Shown here piece by piece: positions 36,538-46,094 of a DNA stretch of 64,000 nucleotides (position 1 is its first letter; every line of letters starts with the position of its first letter). The stretch is from Candidatus Poribacteria bacterium. GTDB lineage: Bacteria; Poribacteria; WGA-4E; PCPOR2b. Position numbers and translations under genes: made by a program. The stretch covers positions 1 through 64,000 of the forward strand of contig JAJDUM010000017.1 in NCBI GenBank assembly GCA_022826645.1, read 5' to 3'. Below the pieces are notes generated by a model that was given only the letters and a program-made list of their open reading frames with translations, searched no databases and had not been told where the DNA came from.

Positions 36538-37488
36538 ATGTCAGAATTACAGGTTGCTTTAATTGGTTGTGGTGGACGGGGGCTTGGACATGTGCGAGTT
36601 CTTCAAGAATTTGATGATGTAGAGATGGTCGCTGTTTGTGACCCGATCGAGGCAGCACGAAATGCCGCAGGCGAAGAATTCAACATAGCGGGACGCTATG
36701 CGAGCGTAGATGAGATGTTAGACGCAGAATCACTGGATGCGGTATTTGTTGCAACCCCGGCACATCTCAATGGGCAGGCGGCGTTGCCTTGTTTAGAACG
36801 GGGAATTAACACGCTGATGGAGAAACCACCGGGGATGAGTGTTGCAGAAACTACGGCTTTGCGCGATGCGGCTGCCCGCACGGGTGCCAAAGGCATGGTT
36901 GGGTGGAACCGTCGCTTCCACCCCATCATTGTCAAAGCGAGAGAGATGGTTGAAGCACGCGGCGCTGTCACGCAGCTTGTTGGGGAATTCCACAAGAGCA
37001 TAACCGGATTTATAAAATCAGGTCGTTTCCCCGAGCATTTGATGGATAACATGTTTCTTGAAACACCGATCCACGCGCTTGATATCGTTCGCGCCATGGC
37101 AGGAGCAGAGGTGGAGGAGGTGCATAGCGTCGTGCGCCGTACAATCTCCGAGTACAAAGATGTCCATGCTGCGCTTATCCTGTTCAAGAACGGTTGCGTT
37201 GCCCATCTTGCTGCTAACTATACGACGGATGTGCGCCTCGAACGTTATGAGATTCACGGACGGGACATCTCTGCCTATCTCGAAGGGGTATCACAGGGCA
37301 CGGTTTTCTGCGATGGTCAGCAGCACGAGTTGAGCGGCAGAGGCACCAGCGGTACGGAGGAACAGAACCGATACTTCCTCGATTGTATCAAAGCAGACAG
37401 CCCCGTTTCACTCCCCGCAGCGAATCTGGATGAGGCGATCAAGACAATGCAACTGGCGGAGGCGATTTTATCGGGGGTACGTTCTTAG
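36538..37488 (+). CDS. Gfo/Idh/MocA family oxidoreductase
   Basis: The ATG at 36538 is chosen over 36523 because GGGGGA lies directly upstream of it. The 316-residue product opens with the Rossmann motif VALIGCGGRGLGHVRVL, then VAVCDP. The catalytic EKP-type motif is intact (TLMEKPPGMS), as is GWNRRFHPI in the second domain. This is a standard NAD(P)-dependent sugar dehydrogenase layout, unlike the homologue at 19804. Substrate unknown. It lies 68 bp upstream of a PhyH gene, and pairs of this sort are probably parts of one catabolic route. Confidence 0.9.
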   Translation: MSELQVALIGCGGRGLGHVRVLQEFDDVEMVAVCDPIEAARNAAGEEFNIAGRYASVDEMLDAESLDAVFVATPAHLNGQAALPCLERGINTLMEKPPGMSVAETTALRDAAARTGAKGMVGWNRRFHPIIVKAREMVEARGAVTQLVGEFHKSITGFIKSGRFPEHLMDNMFLETPIHALDIVRAMAGAEVEEVHSVVRRTISEYKDVHAALILFKNGCVAHLAANYTTDVRLERYEIHGRDISAYLEGVSQGTVFCDGQQHELSGRGTSGTEEQNRYFLDCIKADSPVSLPAANLDEAIKTMQLAEAILSGVRS

Positions 37489-37556
37489 AAGTTGGTTCAT
37501 TGGTTCAGCGGTTCATCAAATGAACGAGTGAAATATCACAGATTGAGGACTTATCA

Positions 37557-38450
37557 ATGGGACTTACACAAGCACAGGTCGAATCCTTTCACACGAACGG
37601 TTATCTGGTTGTAGAAGACGCGTTAGACGATGACGACCTGAATCCGTTGATTGCAGACTTTGAGACGCTTATTGATACCATCGCTGAGGAGTTATACGCG
37701 GATGGAAAAATACGGGAACGTCATGAGGACCAACCCTTTAACCGACGCATCGCTTGGCTGACGAAAGAATCGGGAGATCCCCTTCAGGGACAGGTGTCGT
37801 TTCCTGTGAATCTTCGTCGTCCGGTCTTTGACTTTCTGCATAATACCAATCTACTCGATTTGCTTGAACCGATTATCGGACCAGAGATTTATTGCAATCC
37901 AACGCATCATGTGCGCCCAAAATTACCCGAACCTCTGATGGGGGACGGGTATGACAACTGGATACAACAGTCACCGTTCCATCAGGATGCCGCTGTGCTG
38001 ATGCCGGAGGCGGACGATACGCTCGTTGTGACGACGTGGATTCCCCTCATAGACGCAACCATACAGAACGGGACGATACACCTCTATCCGGGGCTGCATC
38101 GTGGCGAGATTCGGAGACATGTGAGATGTCCCTACGGCTGGACAATTGCTCCGGAGGTAATGCCCGAAGGCGAGCCAGTTACGATACCGGTGAAGAAAGG
38201 CGGGGTAATTTTCATCCATTGCCGTACCCCGCACGGCTCACTGCCGAACCTGTCGGACGAGGTTCGCTGGAGTTTAGATCTGCGCTGGCACGATGCACGG
38301 AAACCGGGGGGCAGACCGTTGCCTGGGATTGAGGTGCGTAACCGTGAACAGCCGGAGTGTGTGACACACGATCATCAGGCTTGGATCGAGGCGTGGGATG
38401 CAGCGAAGGCGGATACCACGCCCAAGAAGATGTATCGGTGGGAAGAGTAA
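37557..38450 (+). CDS. Phytanoyl-CoA dioxygenase family protein
   Basis: A 297-residue Fe(II)/2-oxoglutarate oxygenase. It opens MGLTQAQVESFHTNGYLVVEDAL, the usual helix and strand of the family. The facial triad is canonical: HQD in SPFHQDAAVL and the distal His in HCRTPHGSLPN; the cosubstrate Arg is in EVRWSLDLRW. NGTIHLYPGLHRG marks the central strand. It is followed by a gap before the M20 peptidase. Substrate unknown. Confidence 0.87.
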   Translation: MGLTQAQVESFHTNGYLVVEDALDDDDLNPLIADFETLIDTIAEELYADGKIRERHEDQPFNRRIAWLTKESGDPLQGQVSFPVNLRRPVFDFLHNTNLLDLLEPIIGPEIYCNPTHHVRPKLPEPLMGDGYDNWIQQSPFHQDAAVLMPEADDTLVVTTWIPLIDATIQNGTIHLYPGLHRGEIRRHVRCPYGWTIAPEVMPEGEPVTIPVKKGGVIFIHCRTPHGSLPNLSDEVRWSLDLRWHDARKPGGRPLPGIEVRNREQPECVTHDHQAWIEAWDAAKADTTPKKMYRWEE

Positions 38451-38604
38451 GAGCAGTAGGGGAAGGGAAGCTACTGAGATAGACCAGACCACAAGATGCC
38501 GTCAGCGAGGGCGTAACTTCGTCCTCTGTTTTGCCTGATTCTGTCTGGTTATCCCTGAATTAAGATGTGAAAGGTGTTCAACTCTTACGAAGAGGAGAGA
38601 AGTG

Positions 38605-39768
38605 ATGAGCCAATCGTGGGTACGCAGTGATAATGAGGTGCTCGCCACGCTGCAAGATGTTGTGGCGATTGAGAGCATAAACACCAGTCTACCGGGTGGG
38701 GAGCGCGGTGAAGCAGGTATGGTTGAATACCTTGGGAATTTCTTCGATGCCTTGGATATCCCCTACGAGACAGACGAGGTGTTACCGGGGAGAAGCAATA
38801 TCATCGCGACATTAGAAGGTGAAAACCCAGACCGCGTGTTACTGTTTGAATGTCACATGGACACGGCTTCTGTTGGCGTTATGACCATCCCGCCCTATGA
38901 ACCGCACATCCGGGACGGCCTACTCTATGGTCGCGGCGCCTGCGATACAAAAGCGGGTGGCGTCGCAATGATACACGCGATGAAGCGTTTCAAGGAAGCG
39001 GGGGTTAAACCGCCGTGCACCATCAAATACGCTGGGGCTGTGGATGAGGAGTTCAGCTTTAAGGGTGCACTACGATTGGCAGAAACCCTCGAAGCGGACG
39101 CAGTGGTAGTCTCGGAACCGACCGATTTGGCGGTTATTCGGGCACACAAGGGATTGGCGCGTTTTCACATCGTCGTCAAAGGGGTCGCTGCACATAGCGC
39201 GAAGCCGTATCTCGGCATAAACGCCATTTCAAAAATGACGCGGCTGATTTGCGCTATTGAGGATGAAATCGCACCGACCTATGGCTCTATGACCCATCCA
39301 CTCACCGGCAGTCCAACACTCAATATCGGCGTTATCTCCGGGGGTGTACAGGTGAACTTCGTGGCTGACGAATGCGTGATTGATATAGATCGTCGGGTTA
39401 TCCCCGGTGAGACACCGGAGGAAGCCCTCGTACCGTTTCAGGAACGGTTAGCCCGCGCCCGAGCCGCTGATCCAGATCTGGATGTCACGATGGAAACACC
39501 GTACCTGATGGACAACCCGATGGAGACATCAGAAGATGCCCAGATCGTGCAGGTCGCTGTCAGTGCGTGTGAATCTGTGATTGGAAGTTCAGAGATAACG
39601 GGAGTTCCTTACGGTACTGACGCCAGTAAATTTACCTCAGTCGGTATTCCTTCAATCGTGTTTGGTCCCGGCAGTATTGATCAGGCACATGCGGCAGTTG
39701 AGTGGGTTGAGTGTGAGCAGGTTATAAAAGCGGTCGATATCTATCATCAGATCATGACACAATTCTGA
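38605..39768 (+). CDS. M20 family metallopeptidase (ArgE/DapE-like deacylase)
   Basis: The ATG at 38605 follows GAGGAGAG; a GTG one codon upstream is possible. The 387-residue product carries the M20 metal ligands: His and Asp in FECHMDTASVG, Asp in LYGRGACDTKAG, the Glu pair in GAVDEEFSFKG, Glu in VVSEPTDLAV, and the C-terminal His region is GPGSIDQAHAAVEWV. The dimerisation domain lies between about 180 and 290. Members deacylate amino acids, such as N-acetylornithine or N-succinyl-diaminopimelate; the acyl group here is unclear. It stands alone between the PhyH gene and a convergent gene. Confidence 0.92.
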   Translation: MSQSWVRSDNEVLATLQDVVAIESINTSLPGGERGEAGMVEYLGNFFDALDIPYETDEVLPGRSNIIATLEGENPDRVLLFECHMDTASVGVMTIPPYEPHIRDGLLYGRGACDTKAGGVAMIHAMKRFKEAGVKPPCTIKYAGAVDEEFSFKGALRLAETLEADAVVVSEPTDLAVIRAHKGLARFHIVVKGVAAHSAKPYLGINAISKMTRLICAIEDEIAPTYGSMTHPLTGSPTLNIGVISGGVQVNFVADECVIDIDRRVIPGETPEEALVPFQERLARARAADPDLDVTMETPYLMDNPMETSEDAQIVQVAVSACESVIGSSEITGVPYGTDASKFTSVGIPSIVFGPGSIDQAHAAVEWVECEQVIKAVDIYHQIMTQF

Positions 39769-39782
39769 CACACGTCTTTCTC

Positions 39783-39801
39783 TGCCCTTGAAGCAAGGGC
39801 A
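39783..39801 (+). terminator. Hairpin between convergent genes
   Basis: A perfect 7-bp stem (TGCCCTT / AAGGGCA) with a GAAGC loop, 14 bp after the M20 gene stop. There is no clear T-run, so rho-independent termination is only possible. It overlaps the left arm of the larger inverted repeat at 39797-39862. Confidence 0.5.
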
Positions 39802-39862
39802 ACCACAAGTGCTTGCATCCCGCCTGTCCCGATTCATCGGGGATTTATCGGGGCGGTTGCCC
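39797..39862. repeat. Larger inverted repeat between convergent genes
   Basis: GGGCAACC at 39797-39804 pairs with GGTTGCCC at 39855-39862, with an internal CCCGAT / ATCGGG hairpin between them. It fills the gap between the M20 and ceramidase-like genes and could terminate both transcripts. Confidence 0.55.
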
Positions 39863-39866
39863 GCAT

Positions 39867-41204
39867 CTATTCATCATCAACCAATTCCCGAATGACTGCC
39901 TTTACCGTGTCTTCGACCTCTGGCGCGAAGGGTGCGCTTTGTCCCCACCGCTTGTAAGCGTTTGGCTCATAACCACCTTCGATCAAGGCTTGTGCAGTTG
40001 GGACATAGGTTTGGCATCCCTGGGTGTAACCGAACGTGAAGGTCCGACCTGCTCCCAACAGCGAGCGGGCATATAACCCGTATTCCAAGAAGAATTCACC
40101 TGAGAACGTAAGCCAGCGAACATCACCGATGTCCCATCGCGAGAAGGTGTAGTCCACCTCGGTCGGGACACGGCACTCTACCTGTTCGAGCCGAATCTGT
40201 TGTACCCACTGACGCATTGCCAACTGATTACCCGCGTAATAGGCTGAACGCCCGGCTTTTTCCTCCTCGGTCACTTGAGCAGATTTGACTGCTTGGGCGG
40301 CAATTTCATCAAGTGTCTGACGAGATGGCGGCTCACCGAGCGGCAGAGCTCGCTTCAGGCGTCGAGTGCGTATGGTATTAACCGAAACAGGTTTACAAGC
40401 CTTTAATGCCTCGTCCGCCGCGTCCGCCAACATGCTCCCGCAGTGCATCGCATCACGCGGCGTGCCCTTTCTGAACCTTCCCTCTTGGGACAGGTTGGGG
40501 CGCACATTTCCGAACATACCGGGCAGATACAGTGCAACAGACTGATTATGTCGGGCCTCCAGCGCCAGTTGAGCTTGTCCCGGATAGTCCCCCGAAATCT
40601 CTGGTCCCAACAGAATTGTCGGGTGGCAGCAGTAGCTGAAGAACATCCCTATCACCGAACCGTCTGCGTTATAACATCCCAAGATCGGCACACTTTTGTC
40701 GACGACTCCGTCCGGATTGGGACCTGAAACGGCGGTCCCTTCGGGTGTTATGCGCCGTCGGTTCACATTGAAGTCACAACTCGATTGCCCGAACGAAAGC
40801 GTAGCGGATTCCGTGCGCGACAGTAGATCTTTTGCCAGTTCTGCCACGCGATCACATAGTCCATCAAAGTAGGGACTAAACCCGCCAAAGAGGTCAACCG
40901 GACACAGGATTGGTGCCGAGTGACTGTGGCTGCCGGTAATCAAGATTCGGTTTGATGGAATGCCGGTTGCTCGGCCTATGGTGTCCTCAAGTTCGGAGAT
41001 CTCTGCAACGCCGAATCCCAATGTATCCACAGCAAGAACCAGCACAGGGGAGTCGGCAGCTTGGATGATCGCAATACGGGCATAAACCTCGTCGAGAACG
41101 CCTGACGGTATGAAAAAGAAATCCGGATACACACCGTTAATTGGAGGCGTTATCGAAACCTTCCCAAAAGCTGCCTTGATACTGCTGATATTTTCGATTG
41201 GCAT
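39867..41204 (-). CDS. Neutral/alkaline ceramidase-like protein
   Basis: A 445-residue protein similar to the N-terminal domain of neutral/alkaline ceramidases. Characteristic stretches are AAFGKVSITPPI at the start, VLDEVYARIAII, LVLAVDTLGFG, ILITGSHSHSAP (zinc-binding His pair), and FSYCCHPTILLGPEISGDYPG (further His and the Ser region). Ceramidases are usually longer and secreted; here there is no signal peptide and no C-terminal Ig domain, as in many bacterial single-domain relatives of unknown substrate. Amide hydrolysis is plausible, ceramide itself is not established. Confidence 0.85.
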   Translation of the reverse strand: MPIENISSIKAAFGKVSITPPINGVYPDFFFIPSGVLDEVYARIAIIQAADSPVLVLAVDTLGFGVAEISELEDTIGRATGIPSNRILITGSHSHSAPILCPVDLFGGFSPYFDGLCDRVAELAKDLLSRTESATLSFGQSSCDFNVNRRRITPEGTAVSGPNPDGVVDKSVPILGCYNADGSVIGMFFSYCCHPTILLGPEISGDYPGQAQLALEARHNQSVALYLPGMFGNVRPNLSQEGRFRKGTPRDAMHCGSMLADAADEALKACKPVSVNTIRTRRLKRALPLGEPPSRQTLDEIAAQAVKSAQVTEEEKAGRSAYYAGNQLAMRQWVQQIRLEQVECRVPTEVDYTFSRWDIGDVRWLTFSGEFFLEYGLYARSLLGAGRTFTFGYTQGCQTYVPTAQALIEGGYEPNAYKRWGQSAPFAPEVEDTVKAVIRELVDDE

Positions 41205-41252
41205 TTTGTCCTCGATTAATCCTGTGCCTTAGTGTATCTCTCTGATTACGGA

Positions 41253-42452
41253 TTAAAACCGATCCGTGTGCCACATAAAAAATTCGCCTGGCGGGAAAAG
41301 TGCATCAAGTAGGCCGATTTCGGCAATTCTGAGGCGGTTGGAGAAAGCAACCTGCTCGGCGTTCATATTTCCGAACAGCAGTCTGAGTAGCTGCGACTGA
41401 CTACAGAGGAGGTCGCTGTCGGGCGAGGTGCTTTCGGGTGCGACACTGATTACTCCATCACGGATAACCAATGTCCGTTCGCCGGCTTCGTAGCGGATGC
41501 GAATGGCACCGGTCCACCCCGAAAAGTCCGATGCTCTGAGTCTGGATTCTAACAACGGTTTAATCTTAGTCAATAGTGACGCGAAGTTAGTAATCAGAAA
41601 CATTTTACCGTTACTTTCTCTCCGCTGTATGGAACAACCCATTGCCTCAAAGATCTTTCGACTCTCCGACGGGGTGGGTGCATCAATCTGCTGAATACCC
41701 TTCGCTTTTGCGTGCTGGAAGAAACGCGAGAGTAACGCCTCCATCGCCCCCTGCGCGCCCGCAAGATAGCCGAGTTCACCTATCTCTCCCTGCGCAGCTT
41801 GCAGATAGGCAACCGTTTTCCCGTCTTGTTCGGCGATCCAGTATAGCGACGGATCGTATGGTCGCCATTTGTGTATGTTAGCCCAATACTCTACGTTCTT
41901 TGCGACGGTGCCTGTTCGAGCCGCATTAAACTGATCATAGATTGATCGCACCGCTGGCAAATCTTGGCTCGGCTCATAGGACTCAATAGTCACATCAGCA
42001 GGCAGCTGTCCAAGCGTTTCGGGCAGGGTGAGCGTCATGGTATAGGTTGGGTACATCACCCAACCTGATCTGGCATAGTGCGACTGGATCCCAGTACCCA
42101 GAATGGAGAGATCGTAACCGGCGGCTTGCATATACTCGACGCTGTTCCGCAGCACCTCCGAGGAGTATCCACCACGACGGTGAGGCGGATCCGTACCAAC
42201 GCTGCCGACTCCCCCCATCCGGACGACACAATTGCCAATACGCATGGGGCGCTCAAAGATCTGCACGACACTGGCAGCCTTTCCGTCCACGAAACAGGCG
42301 CGCGTGTTATTGAGATCAAACCATGGATCATGGTCGACAATATTTGTAAAGAGATGTTGTATATGTTCTGAGCTACCGAAAGCGCGAATGCTACATTCAA
42401 TTGTATCCTGAAGTTCAGTTTGATTGCGCGGCGCACGATATTCAATATTCAT
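41253..42452 (-). CDS. Eis-like GNAT acetyltransferase with C-terminal SCP2-like domain
   Basis: The ATG at 42452 follows GGAG; an upstream GTG is less likely. The 399-residue product has an N-terminal GNAT domain with the acetyl-CoA loop VGTDPPHRRGGYSSEVLR, a second GNAT-like domain in the middle, and a C-terminal sterol-carrier-like region (SGWTGAIRIRYEAGERTLVI). This three-part build is that of Eis, which acetylates aminoglycosides at several amines. Whether this copy acts on drugs, polyamines or peptides is unknown. It is one of two tandem paralogues of equal length. Confidence 0.87.
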   Translation of the reverse strand: MNIEYRAPRNQTELQDTIECSIRAFGSSEHIQHLFTNIVDHDPWFDLNNTRACFVDGKAASVVQIFERPMRIGNCVVRMGGVGSVGTDPPHRRGGYSSEVLRNSVEYMQAAGYDLSILGTGIQSHYARSGWVMYPTYTMTLTLPETLGQLPADVTIESYEPSQDLPAVRSIYDQFNAARTGTVAKNVEYWANIHKWRPYDPSLYWIAEQDGKTVAYLQAAQGEIGELGYLAGAQGAMEALLSRFFQHAKAKGIQQIDAPTPSESRKIFEAMGCSIQRRESNGKMFLITNFASLLTKIKPLLESRLRASDFSGWTGAIRIRYEAGERTLVIRDGVISVAPESTSPDSDLLCSQSQLLRLLFGNMNAEQVAFSNRLRIAEIGLLDALFPPGEFFMWHTDRF

Positions 42453-42598
42453 AAACTTCTCCACACAGAGGCAAAGCTACAAATCGAAGCTAACTCAACC
42501 TGTTATCTATCATTGGGACATCTCGTATTTTTCTTCGGGTTCCTGTTCCTTTTTATTCCCCGACCTTGATTGGCTTGGATAGGACTCTATGTGACGGT

Positions 42599-43798
42599 TC
42601 AGAATCGATCCAACCACCATATAAATAACTCGCCTACAGGGAAAAGCGCATCAAGCAAGCCGATTTCGAGTCCCTGCAGATCGTTAGAATAAACCACCTG
42701 CTCCGCACTCATATTCCCACATAGCAGTTGCAGCAGCTGCGACTGACTACAGGGGAGGTCAATGTCGGGCGATACACTGTCCGAGGTGATGCTAATTTCT
42801 CCTTTACGGATAACCAATGTCCGTTCGTCGGCCTCGTAGCGGATGCGAACGGCACCGGTCCACCCCGAAAAGGCCGACACTCTGAGTCTGGATTCTAACA
42901 ACGGCTTAATTTTGGTCAATAGCGATTCTAAGTTGATGATTCGAGCCATAATATTGGTCTGTTCGCGCCTTCGGACAGCGCAACCCATAGTCTCGAAAAT
43001 CTTCCGGCTCTCCGATGGCACCGGTGCGTCGATCTGCTGAACACCCGCCGCCTGTGCACACTGAAAGAAGTGACAGAACAACGCACACATTGCCTCCTGT
43101 GCATCTGGTAGATACCCAAACTCACCCACCTTCCATCGTTCGGCCAACAGATAAGCAACCGTTTCCTCGCCCTGTTTAGCAATCCAGTATAGTGACGGAT
43201 CGTATGGCCGCCAAGTGGGTCGGTTAACCCAATATTCCTTATCCTTGATAAACGTCCCTGTCCGACTGGTATTAAACTGATCGAAAATTGGTACTAACTT
43301 CGGCAAATCTCGATTCGGCTCATACTGCTCAATAGTCGTATCACCGGGTAATTCCCCAAGTGTTGAGGGAAGGGTTACCTCCGTATTGTAGGTTGGGTAG
43401 ACTACCCAACCTGCTTTGGCGTAATGTGACTGGATGCCTGTAGACAGCATCGAGAGATCGTAACCCGCCGCCCGCATATACTGGATGCTGTCCCTGACCA
43501 CCTCCGCCGAATACCCGGCGCGACGATGTATCGGATCTGTGCCAACGCTGCCAACCGCTCCCATTCGAACAACACAATTCCCGATACGCATGGGACGGTC
43601 AAAGACCTGTACGACGCTCACGCACTTCCCCTCCACAAAACAGGCGCGCGTATTATTAAGGTGGAACCATGGATCGCGTATGACAAAGTTTGTAAAGCGG
43701 TCTCGTCTATCTCCAACGTCCCCGAAAGCGCGAACACTACAATCAATTGTGTCGTCAAGTTCGACTTCGTTGCGTGGGGCACGGTATTCAACCTTCAT
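42599..43798 (-). CDS. Eis-like GNAT acetyltransferase (tandem paralogue)
   Basis: A 399-residue paralogue of the neighbour at 41253, matched along its entire length: the start YRAPRNEVELDDTID, the acetyl-CoA loop VGTDPIHRRAGYSAEVVR and the C-terminal SGWTGAVRIRYEADERTLVI are all shared. The ATG at 43798 follows GGAG in the same context as its twin. Differences are spread through the substrate-facing middle region, as expected after duplication and divergence. The 146-bp gap between the copies has no other gene. Confidence 0.87.
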   Translation of the reverse strand: MKVEYRAPRNEVELDDTIDCSVRAFGDVGDRRDRFTNFVIRDPWFHLNNTRACFVEGKCVSVVQVFDRPMRIGNCVVRMGAVGSVGTDPIHRRAGYSAEVVRDSIQYMRAAGYDLSMLSTGIQSHYAKAGWVVYPTYNTEVTLPSTLGELPGDTTIEQYEPNRDLPKLVPIFDQFNTSRTGTFIKDKEYWVNRPTWRPYDPSLYWIAKQGEETVAYLLAERWKVGEFGYLPDAQEAMCALFCHFFQCAQAAGVQQIDAPVPSESRKIFETMGCAVRRREQTNIMARIINLESLLTKIKPLLESRLRVSAFSGWTGAVRIRYEADERTLVIRKGEISITSDSVSPDIDLPCSQSQLLQLLCGNMSAEQVVYSNDLQGLEIGLLDALFPVGELFIWWLDRF

Positions 43799-43841
43799 AA
43801 ACGTCTCCAAACAGAACAGAAAATTCAGTGAAATGATTTAT

Positions 43842-45149
43842 TCACCGTCGCCGCAACCCAACCACCGTTTCAAAATGATATGTCATCGGAAACAGATCCA
43901 CGAGATCCAAGGACGCGATCTGATAGCTCGCACGGAGTTTAGACAGGTCACGGGCAAGTGTTGTGGGATTGCAAGAGATGTATAGGATGTGTTGTGGGGC
44001 GATTCGCTCGATGGCTTCAAGATCTTCCCGCCAACACCCATTACGCGGTGGGTCGAGGACGATAAGATCGGCTTTGACACTGCCCAGCTTGGCGAGATGT
44101 CCAACACGGAAGTTTGCGTTTGTTATACCATTGGTTTTAGCGTTACGGGTCGCGAGCGTAACTGCCTCCGTTTGGAGATCGAGTCCGAAGGTCGCCTTTG
44201 CATTTTGCGCAACCGGCAACGTAAACGCGCCGACACCGCAGTGTGCGTCAATAGCCACGGTTGGCGGGTTTGCTTGTGCGTGATACCGGACAATCTCGAC
44301 GAGCTGTTCTAAGCCGGCAAGGTTGTTCTGAAAGAAAGTTTCGGGACCGATTTCAAAGCACAGTCCGCTGGTGGTCTCGGACAAATGCTGTTTGCCTGCT
44401 ACCCATGTGGGCTTGCCTCGCTCCCCACTCTGGACATAGACGGAGTGGATTGCCGGATAATTCGCGAGGTCTTTGTCAGCAAGTTTAAGACTTGGCTTGT
44501 ACCTCTTTGGAAAAATCAGGATTACCATGATTTCGCCGGTTGTGGCGGAGGTTCGCAGCGTCAACTCATCAACCCGAAAGCATCTGAGATTTTTTATCAG
44601 ATTGGCAACCTGCGGCAAGGCACTGTTGATGGTAGGAAGCGCAATCTCGCACCGGTCAATTGGAACCACTTCATGGCTTTCTTCCTGTTTGAACCCAAAT
44701 TCGACTTGAGGTCGGACAGCGGTAACAGTTAGGCGGATATGATTGCGATATGCGAGGGGTTGAGGGGCAGGATGGCGCGTTACATCAGGCAGAGATGATA
44801 GCCCCCCGATTCGATTCAACGCCTCGATAAAGACTCGCGTTTTCGCGTCGAGCTGCGAATCGAGATTGATGTGCTGCCATTGGCAGCCGCCACATCCATT
44901 GCCAAAGTAGGGGCACGGCGGGGTGCAACGATCCGGAGACGGTGAGAGGATTTCGTTGATTCGCGCACGGAGATGCCGTTTCTTCACCTGTGTAACTTCG
45001 ACTTGTGCCGTTTCGCCTGGCGCGCCCCGACGGACGAATGTAACAATCCCGTCAATACGACCGACAGCGTCCGCTGAATAGGCCAGATCGGACAAGTGAA
45101 TTTCGTGTAGATCACCGACATCCGGTATTGTCATAGCATTCGATTCCAT
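43842..45149 (-). CDS. rlmD: 23S rRNA (uracil-5-)-methyltransferase RlmD/RumA type
   Basis: The ATG at 45149 is chosen; an in-frame TTG two codons upstream and an ATG at 45134 are alternatives. The 435-residue enzyme methylates C5 of a uracil in 23S rRNA with S-adenosylmethionine. It has an N-terminal TRAM RNA-binding domain, a 4Fe-4S cluster motif (CTPPCPYFGNGCGGCQW with a later Cys), the SAM-binding segment IDAHCGVGAFTLPVA, the DPPRNGC motif and the catalytic Cys in YISCNPTTLARDL. Because TrmA, RlmC and RlmD are similar, the exact target uracil is assigned with moderate confidence. It is 18 bp downstream of the ThuA gene. Confidence 0.9.
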   Translation of the reverse strand: MESNAMTIPDVGDLHEIHLSDLAYSADAVGRIDGIVTFVRRGAPGETAQVEVTQVKKRHLRARINEILSPSPDRCTPPCPYFGNGCGGCQWQHINLDSQLDAKTRVFIEALNRIGGLSSLPDVTRHPAPQPLAYRNHIRLTVTAVRPQVEFGFKQEESHEVVPIDRCEIALPTINSALPQVANLIKNLRCFRVDELTLRTSATTGEIMVILIFPKRYKPSLKLADKDLANYPAIHSVYVQSGERGKPTWVAGKQHLSETTSGLCFEIGPETFFQNNLAGLEQLVEIVRYHAQANPPTVAIDAHCGVGAFTLPVAQNAKATFGLDLQTEAVTLATRNAKTNGITNANFRVGHLAKLGSVKADLIVLDPPRNGCWREDLEAIERIAPQHILYISCNPTTLARDLSKLRASYQIASLDLVDLFPMTYHFETVVGLRRR

Positions 45150-45167
45150 AGCCAAGGCGTGATAACC

Positions 45168-45815
45168 CTAGTTTTCTGCGGCAACCACCCAGCGAATTCC
45201 CCGATCGACAAGTTCACGATAGCCTGTATTGGCGTAAGCGAGTCCGTCGTGTCCGAGCTGGATGTAAAGGATCTGGGAGTTAGCGTACCGATGGGTCCAT
45301 CCGATCACTGGCGCACTTTCCGGATGGTCGGCTTTCAGAAGAGCGTGGACATCAGGATTGGCGCTGAAATTACCGTACGTTTCATCCTCAATCTCGAAAT
45401 CTTGCATCCCTTTCGTCGCTGGATGATCTGGGTCAGCAATCTGGATGGTATATTGGACGTTGTGTTTCACCGTTCCTTGCCCTTCTTCCCAGACTCCACC
45501 AACGATTCGGTCAAACTCATCCCAGTCTTGGAACGAAATCAGCGCGTGGTGCAAGTACACAATCGGCTTGCCTTGATTTAGCAGTTCAAGGTAGGCGGTC
45601 TGTTGGTCAGCGGTGATCTCTTGCCACATATCGTAGAAGACAAGCGCATCATATTTCTTTGCTGCCTCAACGTTTAGATACTTGAACGCATCTGGAAAAG
45701 CAGCGGTATCGTAGCTGAAATTCTCAAAGCTATTGAACATCTGCCAAAATGGTTCCTGTTCAAAACCGTGTCCACCGGTAATCACTAAGGCATGGATTTT
45801 GTTGTTGGTTACCAT
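45168..45815 (-). CDS. ThuA-like domain protein
   Basis: A 215-residue protein of the ThuA family, a glutamine-amidotransferase-like fold. It opens ALVITGGHGFEQEPFWQMFNS and contains DALVFYDMWQEITADQQ, VYLHHALISFQDWDEF and, near the end, RIQ-poor YANSQILYIQLGHDG. ThuA was named for trehalose utilisation and its relatives accompany Gfo/Idh/MocA enzymes in keto-sugar catabolism; the reaction of this version is unknown. There is no signal peptide. The ATG follows GGGGG. It may share a transcript with rlmD, though the pairing seems incidental. Confidence 0.85.
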   Translation of the reverse strand: MVTNNKIHALVITGGHGFEQEPFWQMFNSFENFSYDTAAFPDAFKYLNVEAAKKYDALVFYDMWQEITADQQTAYLELLNQGKPIVYLHHALISFQDWDEFDRIVGGVWEEGQGTVKHNVQYTIQIADPDHPATKGMQDFEIEDETYGNFSANPDVHALLKADHPESAPVIGWTHRYANSQILYIQLGHDGLAYANTGYRELVDRGIRWVVAAEN

Positions 45816-45987
45816 GACCTACCCCCTCTTTGTCTATAAAGTTTGCTCGAACTGGCTAATGAGATATAGGTTGTCCTTCCAATGATACCCAGTGAAGTCG
45901 AAATTTACCACCAAAAAATCAGGTTTCAGCCAGAAAATCGGTTCATTCACACCATGTGTGATACACAGAAAAATTGTGCCGTTTTAT

Positions 45988-46016
45988 TTGTATTCCACTT
46001 CTACTTATGTTAAAAT
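45988..46016 (+). promoter_or_regulatory. Possible sigma-70 promoter for the WD40 gene
   Basis: TTGTAT (45988-45993) and TAAAAT (46011-46016) with a 17-bp spacer, in an AT-rich stretch 79 bp before the WD40 ATG. The -35 box is a weak match. Confidence 0.45.
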
Positions 46017-46094
46017 CTATAGTGTGTACATGCTTTAGAACCTTTCCAATATCTTCAAAACTCTTCAATCCCGCTCGGTAAAAAGAAAGAACTG

